33,180 nucleotides of DNA from an uncultured Gammaproteobacteria bacterium (GCA_903887045.1 CAISOD010000243.1:1-33180); one strand, 5' to 3'; numbered from the stretch's first letter, positions 1 to 9,783 are shown. Numbers and translations are program-made. The notes: generated by a model not told the origin, from the sequence alone.

Positions 1-927
1 ATGATGATGCTGGAAGAGGGCAAGCTGCGGCTCGACGATCCTGTTTCGCGCTTCATTCCTGAGTTCAAAAATCAACAGGCCGCCGTGCTGCAGGCCGCGG
101 CCACCGACGACACGCCGCTGAAGTTCTACAGCGTGCCTGCTGTGCACGACATCACCATCAAGGAACTGCTGACGCATACCTCGGGTCTGTCGAGTGGGCC
201 GATGGGTCAGAGTGTGGTGACAAAAGAAGGGCGCCGACGTCCGGAAGATACTTTGCAGACTTATCTGCCGCGCGTTGCCAGATCGCCGCTGGAATTCCAG
301 CCGGGCGAGCGCTGGATGTACAGCGCCTCCGATGGGTTCGATGTGCTGGCCCGTGTGGTGGAAGTGGCGTCCGGCATGCCGCTGAACCAGTTTCTGCAGC
401 AGCGCATCTTCACACCGCTCGGCATGACCGAAACCAGCCACTGGCCAAGCGACGACCAGATGCCGCGCCTCGTCAGCGCCTATGCCTTCACGGATGGCAA
501 GATGGTGAAGAACCAGAACTCGATGTCGATGTCGTCCAAAGTGTATTTCGCCGGTGGTGGTGGACTGGTGTCGACTGTCGATGACTACGCGAAGTTCGCG
601 CAGATGCTGGCCAACGGTGGCGAGCTGAATGGCCAGCGCCTGCTGAGTCCGCGTACGCTGCAGTTGATGGCCAGTGTGCACATCCCGGCGTCGTTGCCGG
701 GGCGTAATGCCGGCGAAGGCTACGGCCTCAGTGTGCGTGTCATCGAAGACGCCATTGCAGGCAACCATCGCATTTCTGATGGTAGCTTTGGCTGGAGCGG
801 TGTCTACGGTACCCACTTCTGGGTGGACCCGCAGGAAGACCTCATTGCGGTGATGATGATCCAGACCCCAATCCGTGACATGCGGCCGGAATTCGAGAAT
901 GCAGTGATGCAGGCGATTGTCGAATAG
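1..927 (+). CDS. Serine hydrolase, beta-lactamase/class C-like family (5' truncated by window edge)
   Basis: Motifs such as LLTHTSGLSSG, YSASDGFDVLARVVEVASGMPLNQFLQQRIFTPLGMTET and GGGGLVSTVDDYAKFAQML are typical of the family. The expected upstream SxxK motif is absent, so the true start lies outside the window. Confidence 0.9.
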   Translation: MMMLEEGKLRLDDPVSRFIPEFKNQQAAVLQAAATDDTPLKFYSVPAVHDITIKELLTHTSGLSSGPMGQSVVTKEGRRRPEDTLQTYLPRVARSPLEFQPGERWMYSASDGFDVLARVVEVASGMPLNQFLQQRIFTPLGMTETSHWPSDDQMPRLVSAYAFTDGKMVKNQNSMSMSSKVYFAGGGGLVSTVDDYAKFAQMLANGGELNGQRLLSPRTLQLMASVHIPASLPGRNAGEGYGLSVRVIEDAIAGNHRISDGSFGWSGVYGTHFWVDPQEDLIAVMMIQTPIRDMRPEFENAVMQAIVE

Positions 928-940
928 TCCACTTCGCAGA

Positions 941-977
941 CGTGATCAGCCGCCAGCGCGCGCTGCCGCTGATCACG
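941..977. terminator. Hairpin between convergent genes, possible bidirectional terminator
   Basis: Perfect 10-bp inverted repeat cgtgatcagc (941-950) / gctgatcacg (968-977). The 17-nt loop holds a second small palindrome, cagcgcgcgctg. It overlaps the stop codon of the minus-strand gene. Confidence 0.5.
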
Positions 978-3006
978 CCACCGCGACTTCCACCTGACAG
1001 TCGTAGAAGGTCGGCGCCCGGCCGATATCGGTGAGGCGCTGACTGGTCAGCTCGTTGACATTGGTGCCATCGACGCCGTATTTGCGCCACCACACGCCCA
1101 ACCCCACCACCAATCCCGGCCGCGCTCGCGTGGTTACGCTGGCTTTGCAGCGGTATTCGCCACGGTCGTTGAAGACGCGCACCATGGCGCCATCGGCGAT
1201 CGCTCGCGTGTTGGCATCCAGCGGGTGGATTTCCAGCAGCGGTTCGCCTTCCATGTCGCGCAGGCTGATGACATTGACGAAGCTGGAGTTGAGAAAGTTG
1301 CGGGCTGGTGGCGAGATCATTGCCAGGGGATAGCGCTGGCACAGTGCAGCATCCGACGCTTCCACTGGCGCCACATGGTCGGGCAGACCGTATGCGGCTG
1401 TTGTTACCTGCACCTTGCCGTTCGCAGTGGGAAAGCCGCCTTCAGCAAAAGGAGCCTCTGGCAGCGGCAGTTTGCACCAGCCCTGCTGACGCAGTGCGTC
1501 ATAGTCCACGCCGGGAAAAGCGCAGCGAGCGAGTTGTTCATCACTGTCGCTGAAACAGGCTTCGGTAAAGCCCATGTGGCGGGCGAAATCGCGGAAGATG
1601 CTGGCGTTGGAGCGCGCCTCGCCCAGCGGCGCAATGGCTTGATTGTTGATCGTCACCCAGGTGTGACCATAGGAGAGATGAATGTCGGCATGTTCAAGCT
1701 GGGTGGTGGCGGGCAGCACATAGTCGGCGTAATCGGCGGTATCAGTCTGGAAGTGCTCCAGTACAACCGTGAACAGATCTTCGCGGGCGAAACCGGCTGC
1801 TACCTTGCGGGATTCCGGTGCCACTGCCAGCGGATTGCTGTTGTAGACCACGACGGCATCAATGCGTGGACCGAACTCCGCAGAGGCAGGTCGCAGCAGG
1901 TCGTCGCCGATGGTGCTCATATTGATGGTGCGGGGTTGGCGGGCGCCGAGCAGATCGGGGCGCTCCAGTGCCTTGCTGTCGCGGTGCGGTTTGAACCAGC
2001 CCGAAGACGACAGCAACAGGCCGCCGGCCTTGTCGCGCCAGGCGCCGATGAGGCAGGGCAACAGTGCGATCAGTCGCACAGCATTGCCACCGCCCTTCAC
2101 GCGCTGCATGCCGTAATTCAACCGTATCGCGGCCGGCTTCAGCGTGGCGTAGTCACGCGCGAGGTCGGCGATGTCGCTGGCTGCCACACCGCATTCGGTT
2201 GCAGCCCGCTCCAGCGTCCACTCCATCGCGCGTTCACGCAGCGCCGGCCAGCCGTCGACATGACGCTCGATGTAGTCGTGATCCAGCCACTCATGCACCA
2301 CCAGCTCGCGCATCAGCGCCAGTGCCAGCGCGCCATCGGTGCCGGGGCGCAGCGCCAGATGGCGATGGCATTTGTCGGCAGTGTCGGTGCGGCGCGGGTC
2401 TATGCACCACAGGCGCGCGCCTTTGCGTTTGGCAGCCTGCGCGAAGGTCCAGAAATGCAGGTTCGAGGTGATGGAGTTGCTGCCCCAAATGATGATCAGT
2501 TTGCTGTCAGCATAGTGTTCCAGGTGCATGCCGACTTTCGCGCCATAGGTCATGTCCATCGCCTCGCCGCCGGCGCTGGAGCAGATGGTGCGGTCCAGCA
2601 ACGACGCGCCCAGCTTGTGGAAAAAACGCGCGGACATGCTGTCGCCCTGTACCAGGCCCATGGTGCCGGCATAGCTGTAGGGCAGGATGGCTTCAGGATT
2701 TTTGTTGGCGATGGCGGTCAGGCGTGCAGCGATGTCGCTCAGCGCTTCCTCCCAGCTGACGCGCTCGAACTGCCCGCTGCCCTTGGGCCCGATACGTCGC
2801 AGCGGGTACAGCACTCGGTCCGGGTGATAGGTGCGTTCGGGATAACGAGCTACTTTGGTACACAGGGCGCCATGCGTTGGCGGATGTTCGGGGTCACCTT
2901 GCACACGTACTGCCTTGCCATCCTGCACGGTGATGCGCAGTGCACAGGTATCGGGGCAGTCATGGGGGCAGGCCCCGCGGTATTCGTTTTTGCCGGGGTT
3001 GCCCAC
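973..3006 (-). CDS. Molybdopterin-dependent oxidoreductase (formate dehydrogenase/DMSO reductase superfamily)
   Basis: N-terminal [4Fe-4S] motif CPHDCPDTC...GALCTK, then ICSSAGGEA, IIIWGSNS, IDPRRT and a C-terminal molydopterin-binding region. GTG start directly abuts the upstream kinase stop. Confidence 0.93.
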   Translation of the reverse strand: MGNPGKNEYRGACPHDCPDTCALRITVQDGKAVRVQGDPEHPPTHGALCTKVARYPERTYHPDRVLYPLRRIGPKGSGQFERVSWEEALSDIAARLTAIANKNPEAILPYSYAGTMGLVQGDSMSARFFHKLGASLLDRTICSSAGGEAMDMTYGAKVGMHLEHYADSKLIIIWGSNSITSNLHFWTFAQAAKRKGARLWCIDPRRTDTADKCHRHLALRPGTDGALALALMRELVVHEWLDHDYIERHVDGWPALRERAMEWTLERAATECGVAASDIADLARDYATLKPAAIRLNYGMQRVKGGGNAVRLIALLPCLIGAWRDKAGGLLLSSSGWFKPHRDSKALERPDLLGARQPRTINMSTIGDDLLRPASAEFGPRIDAVVVYNSNPLAVAPESRKVAAGFAREDLFTVVLEHFQTDTADYADYVLPATTQLEHADIHLSYGHTWVTINNQAIAPLGEARSNASIFRDFARHMGFTEACFSDSDEQLARCAFPGVDYDALRQQGWCKLPLPEAPFAEGGFPTANGKVQVTTAAYGLPDHVAPVEASDAALCQRYPLAMISPPARNFLNSSFVNVISLRDMEGEPLLEIHPLDANTRAIADGAMVRVFNDRGEYRCKASVTTRARPGLVVGLGVWWRKYGVDGTNVNELTSQRLTDIGRAPTFYDCQVEVAVA

Positions 3007-4617
3007 TCAACGCTCAGCCAGGCTTTTGTTGCGCACTGCATGGGCATTTTCAAGAACTGTCGCCAAATCCGTCAGCTGCATCGGCTTCGCCATGAATTCA
3101 TTCATGCCTGCTTGCAGGCAACGTTCGCGATCTTCCCTCATGGCGTTCGCCGTCACGGCAACGATGTAGGGCTGGTGGTGCTGCGGCAACTCAGTGCGGA
3201 TTCTCAGCGTCGATTCCAGGCCATCCATCTCCGGCATCTGCATATCCATCAGAATGACCTCATATGCTTTCGAGCGTGCCATTTCGAGGGCTTCGCGCCC
3301 ATTGATGGCAGTGTCAGCTACATAACCCAGCTTCTTCAGCATCAACCCGGCGAGCCGCTGGTTTACCAGATTGTCTTCGGCGAGCAGTATCGTCAGCGGA
3401 TGGGCTTCCGACTGCAGCGTATTGGCAGATACCTGCGCTTCCATTGGAAGCGCTTCCGATATGTCTGCCGTAATGGTGAAGTGAAACTCTGAGCCCTTGC
3501 CAAGCTCGCTCTCGACCCAGATACGTCCGCCCATCAGATCGGTCAACCGCTTGCAGATCGCCAGCCCAAGCCCGGTTCCACCATATTTGCGTGTTGTTGA
3601 GGCATCAACCTGGGTGAACGCATCGAACACGGTTGGTAGACGGTCTGGTGGAATGCCGGTGCCGGTATCGGCGACAACAACATGCAGTTCGCAACGGGAT
3701 TCCTGCAGCAAGGTGGCGGATACTGTGACGGTGATGGTGCCTTTTCGGGTGAACTTCACTGCATTGGACAGCAGGTTGAGCAGCACCTGGCGAAAGCGGG
3801 TCGGATCCGTCGCGATCCAGGAGGGCACATCGGCCTCTACACTGAAGGACAGCGATACATTTTCCCTGTCAGCTATTGGCATCAATACGACTGACTGTCT
3901 GACGCATTCCCGCACATCAAACACTGCCTTTTCGAGATCAAGCTTGTCTGCCTCGATTTTGGAAAAATCCAGGATGTCGTTCAATATCGTCAGCAGCGAG
4001 CGCGAGGATCCATGGATGGTATCGACCAGCTCGCGCTGCTCGATTGACAACTGCGTATCAAACAACAGGCTTGCCATGCCGAGAATGGCATTCATTGGCG
4101 TGCGTATTTCATGGCTCATTATTGCCAGGAATTCGCTTTTTGATTTGTTGGCGGCAACGGCACGCTGAACTTCGAGCCGGTCCGTGATGTCATTCGAGAT
4201 ACCGCCCAGCGCGATTGTGTAACCGGTCTCATCCTTAATGGGGAAGATCACCTCGATGAAAGAGCGCTGGCGGCCCTGGATTTCGAGTTCGAAGAGAGAA
4301 CTTTGCGGCTCACCCGATTCAAATATGGCGGCTGATACCCGCTCGATTGCTTCTGCCTCCTGGGCAGAAAGAAGTTCTGCTTCCTGCTTGCCGATAATCT
4401 CAGCGGGCGTACGCCCCAACAACGAAGCGTGCAGCGGGTTGCTCAGGAGAAAGCGGCGGTCCCTGCCTTTGAGATAGATGACTGCGGGTGTATTGTCGGC
4501 AACAGCCTGCAGCAGGGTGCAGGTGGTACGCAGTCTCTCGTTTTCAGCTTCAAGCCTGGCGATACGCGCCTGCAACACCGGGACCAAAGATTCATTACCG
4601 AGCCCTGAATCCGGCAT
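3007..4617 (-). CDS. Hybrid sensor histidine kinase: coiled coil-PAS-HisKA-HATPase_c-REC, no transmembrane segment evident
   Basis: PAS region AVIYLKGRDRRFLLSN; H-box FLAIMSHEIRTPMNAILGMASLL; N-box NLLSNAVKF; G-boxes DTGTGIPPDRLP and GGTGLGLAICKRL; receiver LLAEDNLVNQRLAGLML...ILMDMQMPEMDG...KPM. Confidence 0.95.
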   Translation of the reverse strand: MPDSGLGNESLVPVLQARIARLEAENERLRTTCTLLQAVADNTPAVIYLKGRDRRFLLSNPLHASLLGRTPAEIIGKQEAELLSAQEAEAIERVSAAIFESGEPQSSLFELEIQGRQRSFIEVIFPIKDETGYTIALGGISNDITDRLEVQRAVAANKSKSEFLAIMSHEIRTPMNAILGMASLLFDTQLSIEQRELVDTIHGSSRSLLTILNDILDFSKIEADKLDLEKAVFDVRECVRQSVVLMPIADRENVSLSFSVEADVPSWIATDPTRFRQVLLNLLSNAVKFTRKGTITVTVSATLLQESRCELHVVVADTGTGIPPDRLPTVFDAFTQVDASTTRKYGGTGLGLAICKRLTDLMGGRIWVESELGKGSEFHFTITADISEALPMEAQVSANTLQSEAHPLTILLAEDNLVNQRLAGLMLKKLGYVADTAINGREALEMARSKAYEVILMDMQMPEMDGLESTLRIRTELPQHHQPYIVAVTANAMREDRERCLQAGMNEFMAKPMQLTDLATVLENAHAVRNKSLAER

Positions 4618-4619
4618 TG

Positions 4620-5714
4620 TCAGCTCCGCGAAATGTCCGGCGTCAACAAATCAGCCATTCCCATGGCGCCCAACAGCTGGGCTTGTACGCCGGCGGAGGC
4701 CTGGTTCACCACATCAACCAGAGCACTTCTGGGGAACGTGCCGGGCTGCACCAACACCGATTCAATGCCGGACGGGGCGAGTTCGTAACGATAGGTCTCG
4801 GCCAGGCGGTTCTCCCGATATTCAAACGCTGCCAGTAACGCATCAAGATCCTGTGAAAAGCCCGCGCGGAAATCCGTCGTTGTTTCCAGCGAGTCAAGCA
4901 CCAAAAGTCTGGCACCAGCATCCTCAATGGCTTGTTTGATTTCGCTTGAAGGCTCCCACTGATGCAGTACCACGCTGATACCGGCCCTTTCCAGCGCACT
5001 GGTCAGGGTTGAATAGTCGTCGGCCGTCCAGTCGATGTCCTGCTTGACGAAGTAATCATCTACAAACACGCCGAGGTCGCTGGTCAGGTACACGAACTGG
5101 TCTGTCAGCGCGTACAGTACCGGATCGGCCACTTCGACAAAGCGTCGCTCGAAATCGTTCTTCAACTGCAGGTAATCGGCTTTCTGTTTTTGCAGGTTGC
5201 CAGTGATCGTTGCCGCATGATGCGGATACAAACGCGCAAGATCGCTGCCGACAATATCCAGCACACGTATCACGTTCGACGGACTCAACCAGAAGTACGG
5301 CGACACCATGCCACTCACCGGCGACTCTGTCACAGCCACCCCATCCAACTCATGCGACCACGGCTTGCTGGCATCTATATCAATCACGCGGATATTCACT
5401 TCCCGCACCGCCGTGTACAGCGGGTCAGCATTCCAGATTTTTCCCATCGTGATGACGGCATCGGCAGTTCTGAACTGTTCTGCAAAGCGATCAACCTGGC
5501 GGGTGAACAAGGTACTCTGTGCCGACATGCTGCGGGGTTCGTCTGGCACCAGTGTGAGTACCACATCAGTACCTTCGACCAGTGGCCTGGCCAGCGAATA
5601 GAGCGGTGCCATCGAGACCAGTACCGTTGGTATCTGTTGGGCGCCAGCGATGGTCGGCAGGCCCACTGCAGTCAACAACAGTGCAGCCATCAACAGCGTA
5701 AACAGCGACTTCAC
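4620..5714 (-). CDS. Divergent ZnuA-like metal ABC transporter substrate-binding protein
   Basis: Signal peptide (MKSLFTLLMAALLLTAVGLPTIAGAQ). ZnuA-like fold features: VLVSMAPLYSLARPLVEG, SPYFWLSPSNVIRVLDIVGSDL, ISVVLHQWEPSSEIKQAIEDAGARLLVLDSL. Start overlaps the permease stop by 4 nt. Confidence 0.75.
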   Translation of the reverse strand: MKSLFTLLMAALLLTAVGLPTIAGAQQIPTVLVSMAPLYSLARPLVEGTDVVLTLVPDEPRSMSAQSTLFTRQVDRFAEQFRTADAVITMGKIWNADPLYTAVREVNIRVIDIDASKPWSHELDGVAVTESPVSGMVSPYFWLSPSNVIRVLDIVGSDLARLYPHHAATITGNLQKQKADYLQLKNDFERRFVEVADPVLYALTDQFVYLTSDLGVFVDDYFVKQDIDWTADDYSTLTSALERAGISVVLHQWEPSSEIKQAIEDAGARLLVLDSLETTTDFRAGFSQDLDALLAAFEYRENRLAETYRYELAPSGIESVLVQPGTFPRSALVDVVNQASAGVQAQLLGAMGMADLLTPDISRS

Positions 5715-6619
5715 AACTTCGCCTCTCTGAATCCCGGCACCACGTTACGGATAATCGTAGTGAGGATGAAGAAGAACGCCGCCAGTATCACGATAGCGCC
5801 GCCGGACGGCACCGGGATATCCCACTGCATCGGAATCCAGATACCACCGATGCAACTCAGCGTCGCCAATACCATCGTCGTATAAACAAAACTGCGCAGC
5901 GTACGGCACAGATTGCGGGCAGCTGCCGCCGGAATCAGCAGCAATGCCTCCACGAGTACGGCACCAATGATCTTCACGCAAGCCACCGTGATCAGCGTGA
6001 CAAGCACGATGAACACATACTCGATTGCCTGCACGTTGACACCGCGCACCTGTGCCAGCGAGGGGTTCAAACTGCCAAGCAGCATCTTGTTGTACAGCGG
6101 CAAGCCAACAACCAGCGTAATAATCGTGACCACCAGCAATACATTCATGTCGAGATCACTGACGGTAAGTATCGAGCCGAACATAACACTTTCCAGAATG
6201 TGGGTGTTGACGCGTGCCGACACATAAAGGACCAGTGAAGCACCGACCGCGAGCGAGATCGAAAGGAATACGCCGATCAAGGTATCGGCCGACATACGCG
6301 TGCGGGGCTTGGTGTAGTTGAGCACGATGCCGAACAGCAAGCAGAAGCTGAACATCGACACGTAGGGTGCTGTGTACGATTCGCCTATCAGAACGCCTAT
6401 CGCAACCCCGGTGAGCGCCGCGTTGCCGATGGCCTGTGAGAAGAACGCCATGCGCTTGGCCACGATCATGGTACCGACACAGCCGAGCAGTGGGCCGATC
6501 ACGATTGAACACAGCAGGGCGTTGACGACAAATTCGTAATAAAAAATCGACGGCAAGGCACCGGAGTCACTCAGTGCCATCAGGGTTTCACGCAACCAGG
6601 TGTAGAACGCCGTCATCAC
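5711..6619 (-). CDS. Metal (Zn/Mn-type) ABC transporter permease
   Basis: Polytopic ABC-3 family protein: GPLLGCVGTMIVAKRMAFFSQAIGNAALTGVAIG and KIIGAVLVEALLLIPAAAARNL. ATGA overlap with the ATPase gene. Confidence 0.93.
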   Translation of the reverse strand: MMTAFYTWLRETLMALSDSGALPSIFYYEFVVNALLCSIVIGPLLGCVGTMIVAKRMAFFSQAIGNAALTGVAIGVLIGESYTAPYVSMFSFCLLFGIVLNYTKPRTRMSADTLIGVFLSISLAVGASLVLYVSARVNTHILESVMFGSILTVSDLDMNVLLVVTIITLVVGLPLYNKMLLGSLNPSLAQVRGVNVQAIEYVFIVLVTLITVACVKIIGAVLVEALLLIPAAAARNLCRTLRSFVYTTMVLATLSCIGGIWIPMQWDIPVPSGGAIVILAAFFFILTTIIRNVVPGFREAKL

Positions 6620-7335
6620 GCAGCACTCCTGTTGGTTTGTGCATGGAAGACGCCGCGTTGCATGTCGCCAGTCAATGTGGTGGCAGTGGAACCATGGGCC
6701 AGCACCACTTTGTCGATCACGGTAATCGTATGGGCGAGGCGCGCAACCTGCGCGAGATCATGGTTGATCCACAGCACGGTAGTGCCTTCGCTATTCAGTT
6801 CGAGGATCAACTGTTCGAACAGGCGGGCTCCACCCTCATCAAGACTGGTCATCGGCTCGTCGAGTACCAACAGGTCAGGATTCGGAATCAGTGCCTGGGC
6901 GAACAACAAGCGTTGACGCTCGCCACCCGACAGCGAACCCAGCATCAGGCCGCGCTTGGCAGTAAGGCCCACACGTTCAAGTGCACGGTCGATCGCGGCC
7001 TTCACGGTCTTTTTGGGACTCATGAACGCCGGCTTGTCCTGGCTGATCACTGTCATGAAGTTGTCGATTGTCAGTGGCAAGGTGCGTTCCATCTCGATCA
7101 GCTGGGGCACGTAGCCAATGGTGCCTTTGACTCCGTCGTTCCATTCAAAGCGGATGTTGCCCTTGTGTGGCATCTGGCCAAGCAGGCAGCGTGCAGTCGT
7201 CGTCTTGCCGCCGCCATTGGGGCCGACGAAGCAATGCAGGGCTCCGGCAGCAATGCTGAATTGCATGCCGCTGAGAATGTGGTGTGCCCCGAGTTGCAGG
7301 GAAAGGTTGTCGACGTGGATGGCGGGGCCTGGCAT
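6616..7335 (-). CDS. Metal (Zn/Mn-type) ABC transporter ATP-binding protein
   Basis: Walker A GPNGGGKTT, signature SLSGGERQRLLFAQAL, Walker B LLVLDEP, and H-loop INHDL. Confidence 0.95.
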   Translation of the reverse strand: MPGPAIHVDNLSLQLGAHHILSGMQFSIAAGALHCFVGPNGGGKTTTARCLLGQMPHKGNIRFEWNDGVKGTIGYVPQLIEMERTLPLTIDNFMTVISQDKPAFMSPKKTVKAAIDRALERVGLTAKRGLMLGSLSGGERQRLLFAQALIPNPDLLVLDEPMTSLDEGGARLFEQLILELNSEGTTVLWINHDLAQVARLAHTITVIDKVVLAHGSTATTLTGDMQRGVFHAQTNRSAA

Positions 7336-7353
7336 GGGAGACTCTGGCAGTTG

Positions 7354-8259
7354 TTATTGTTTGGTGGTGCTTTCAATGGCGGCTTTCAGCGATTCGAGGT
7401 TGTAGCGCATCTCGTCTTCGAACAATGTCGGGGAGTATTCACCATCAGAGATGTGCGAGAACGAATACACTTTCACTCCGGTGCCAGCCTGGATGGTGTC
7501 CGCCAGTTTGCCGGCAAAGAATTTTTCGGCAAACAACACGTTGACGCCGGCAGCCTTGATGTCGTCGATCGTCTGCGCCAGCTGACGGGCAGTAGGTTCA
7601 ACGCCATGGCGCGGCTCGATCACTGCACTGATCTGCAAGCCGAACTCCTGCATCAGGTAACCATAGGCGCCGTGCATCGTGGCAGCCTTGAAGTTCGATG
7701 AATCCAGCAGCGAAATTTTCGCCGTGTACTCGGCCTTAAGCTGACGCAAGCGAGTGGCGTAAGCTCGGCTGTTCTTGCGGTATTCCTCGGCATTGGCCGG
7801 GTCCAGTTCGCCGAGGCTGCGAGCGATTTCATATACCTGCTGGATAGCAGTGATCGTTGAGATGAAAGTATGGGCATTGACACTCTGGTCGGCCGCACCT
7901 GCTGTCGGGATCAGCGATACGCCATCGTTGGCGTAGATCAGTGGCGTATCCTTGCCGCCTGCTGCCTGCATGATTTCAAACGCCCATTGGTCGTGGCCGA
8001 TACCGTTGACCACCAGCACGTCGAGCGACTGCGCGCGCTTCATGTCATCCGGCAGCGGATTATAGTTGTGCGGGTTATAGCCGGCCCCTATCAACGGCAC
8101 GATGTCGGCCTTGTCACCGACGATGTTGGCGACAAAGCTGTAGTACGGATGCAGAGTGATACCGACAGTCATCCGCTCGCCATTCTTGAAGGCGGCGAAG
8201 GTGGGGGCGCTGAACAGCAGGGCTGTCAGGGCCAGCAAAAGAATCAATTGTCTTGTCAC
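7354..8259 (-). CDS. Metal ABC transporter substrate-binding protein (ZnuA/AztC-like)
   Basis: Signal peptide, candidate ligand motifs ITLHPYYSFVANI, NPHNYNPLPDD and MHGAYGYLMQEFGL, then VLFAEKFFAGKLADTI. Confidence 0.92.
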   Translation of the reverse strand: MTRQLILLLALTALLFSAPTFAAFKNGERMTVGITLHPYYSFVANIVGDKADIVPLIGAGYNPHNYNPLPDDMKRAQSLDVLVVNGIGHDQWAFEIMQAAGGKDTPLIYANDGVSLIPTAGAADQSVNAHTFISTITAIQQVYEIARSLGELDPANAEEYRKNSRAYATRLRQLKAEYTAKISLLDSSNFKAATMHGAYGYLMQEFGLQISAVIEPRHGVEPTARQLAQTIDDIKAAGVNVLFAEKFFAGKLADTIQAGTGVKVYSFSHISDGEYSPTLFEDEMRYNLESLKAAIESTTKQ

Positions 8260-8273
8260 CGATTTACTCCCTG

Positions 8274-8909
8274 CTACTGTGCATTCAAACGTTCCACTTC
8301 ATCCTTGCCCTGATACGGCACCACCTCCCGCCAGCCATGCAACACGAGCGACGCCACCTTTGAGGTTTCCGGTACCGGCGCAAAGCGGTCGGCATTCCAC
8401 CAGATTGTCGCCGGCGACACCTGCACACCGCCAGCATGCTTGTGGTCGATCACCAACAGGTAGGCACCCTGTTCCGCAAGTGTTCCTTGCGAACCGTGAT
8501 AAAGCGTCAGTCCCTGCGCTTCGCCTTCCTGGATCACGTTCTTCAAGACCCATTGCACCGAGCCGTTACGCTCCCAGCTAAGATCGCGATAGAACGGCGG
8601 CAAAAGGTTTTCCTGGAATTCTTTGTCATCGGGCCAGTAGCCGTTGTAGTACACCAGCCAGTTCACTTCGTCGGCAGCTACCAACAGTTCGTTGTAGATG
8701 GCCTGATCAACACCGGTAAGGCCGGAGAATGCGCTGATCTGCCAATCAAGAATGGTCTGCGTCTTTTCTTCGATGCCGTATTCTTCCGCATACAGCCACG
8801 TCAGGCTGGCCACACCAATTGCTGCAGCTATCAGCATGACGGTTTCCCAGCGGGTATTGCTGGGCGGAATCAGATGGGCAGTGGTAGCAGTCACAGCGGC
8901 AGCAGTCAT
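8274..8909 (-). CDS. Single-TM protein in the metal-transport operon, possibly DUF6162 family
   Basis: One TM helix (TVMLIAAAIGVASLTWLYAEEYG) and a position just upstream of a ZnuA-like gene. Family recalled from genomic context, not verified. Confidence 0.6.
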   Translation of the reverse strand: MTAAAVTATTAHLIPPSNTRWETVMLIAAAIGVASLTWLYAEEYGIEEKTQTILDWQISAFSGLTGVDQAIYNELLVAADEVNWLVYYNGYWPDDKEFQENLLPPFYRDLSWERNGSVQWVLKNVIQEGEAQGLTLYHGSQGTLAEQGAYLLVIDHKHAGGVQVSPATIWWNADRFAPVPETSKVASLVLHGWREVVPYQGKDEVERLNAQ

Positions 8910-8924
8910 GGTGAGTACGCAGGG

Positions 8925-9773
8925 TTATTGTGGCAGGTCGGTGGCTTGTACCCACAGGATGGCATCCTGCGACAGTGGTTTGCCGTTGTATTCATTCTCA
9001 GGCCCGACCGACAGCGCAGCAAAACCCCACCAGCCGGCCTTCGGAAGCGTGAACGAGAACTGGCCATTGGCATCGGTCAGGATCACGATCGCTGCCAGCG
9101 ACGGATGGGGGGCGTCGATTTTGCCATCGGCGACGAAGGTGTTGTTGGCGACATCGAGATCATGGTTGAGATATTCCACTTCCACCTGCGTGTAAGGCAC
9201 AGGGCTGCCGTTACCGAGCACGACACCGCGGAAAACCCCGCCGGTCCAGTTGGCGTAGGTTTTGTTCAATGAGTGGATTTCAGCCGGCAGGCCGAGCGTT
9301 TCGCTCCAATTGCCGGGCACGCCGCCCACATTCACCATCACCTTGGCGAACTGCTGGATATAGAGACCTTCAGCTTCCTCAAGGTATGGCGTTGGTTCCA
9401 CCACGATCTGGTAGTCGCCGAGTGAACGCACGACATTGCGTGGCACCGTGGCTTTCCATGCACTCACCGGGCCTTGTTCGCCGGCCCATTGGATCGGTTC
9501 GAGATATCGGGCCAGATCAACCTCTTCGATTTGCTCATTGGGAGCCGAACGCTTGGCGTAGTAAAAGCGTTGCGGCTTGTCCATCGCCATCGACGGGCCG
9601 CCGTTGAAGGCGTGGGTGAAGACAAGATGAAACGGCAGATCAGTGGCGCGCACCAGTGCGGTTTGTGGCGTGTATACCACCAGAAAGTGCGCGAAAGCCG
9701 GAATAGCAACGGCGCCGAGAGCAACACCCAGCAACAATGGCAGGGCTTTCAGCTGAAAGGATCTTGGTTGCAT
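8925..9773 (-). CDS. DUF4198-like periplasmic protein (NikK/CbiK-like context)
   Basis: Signal peptide ...LGAVAIPAFAHFLVVYTPQ, internal FHLVFTHAFNGGPSM, C-terminal LTDANGQFSFTLPKAGWWGFAAL. ATG at 9773 (MQPRSFQ) preferred over the ORF-track start at 9803. Confidence 0.8.
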   Translation of the reverse strand: MQPRSFQLKALPLLLGVALGAVAIPAFAHFLVVYTPQTALVRATDLPFHLVFTHAFNGGPSMAMDKPQRFYYAKRSAPNEQIEEVDLARYLEPIQWAGEQGPVSAWKATVPRNVVRSLGDYQIVVEPTPYLEEAEGLYIQQFAKVMVNVGGVPGNWSETLGLPAEIHSLNKTYANWTGGVFRGVVLGNGSPVPYTQVEVEYLNHDLDVANNTFVADGKIDAPHPSLAAIVILTDANGQFSFTLPKAGWWGFAALSVGPENEYNGKPLSQDAILWVQATDLPQ

Positions 9774-9783
9774 TGACGGAGCC

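Noticed and set aside
1225-3492. 755-aa plus-strand ORF
   Set aside because: Antisense to the clearly coding molybdopterin oxidoreductase and kinase genes; composition (Q/H/R/A-rich) typical of GC-rich shadow ORFs.
6574-7701. 375-aa plus-strand ORF
   Set aside because: Antisense to the ABC ATPase and SBP genes, which have unambiguous motifs.
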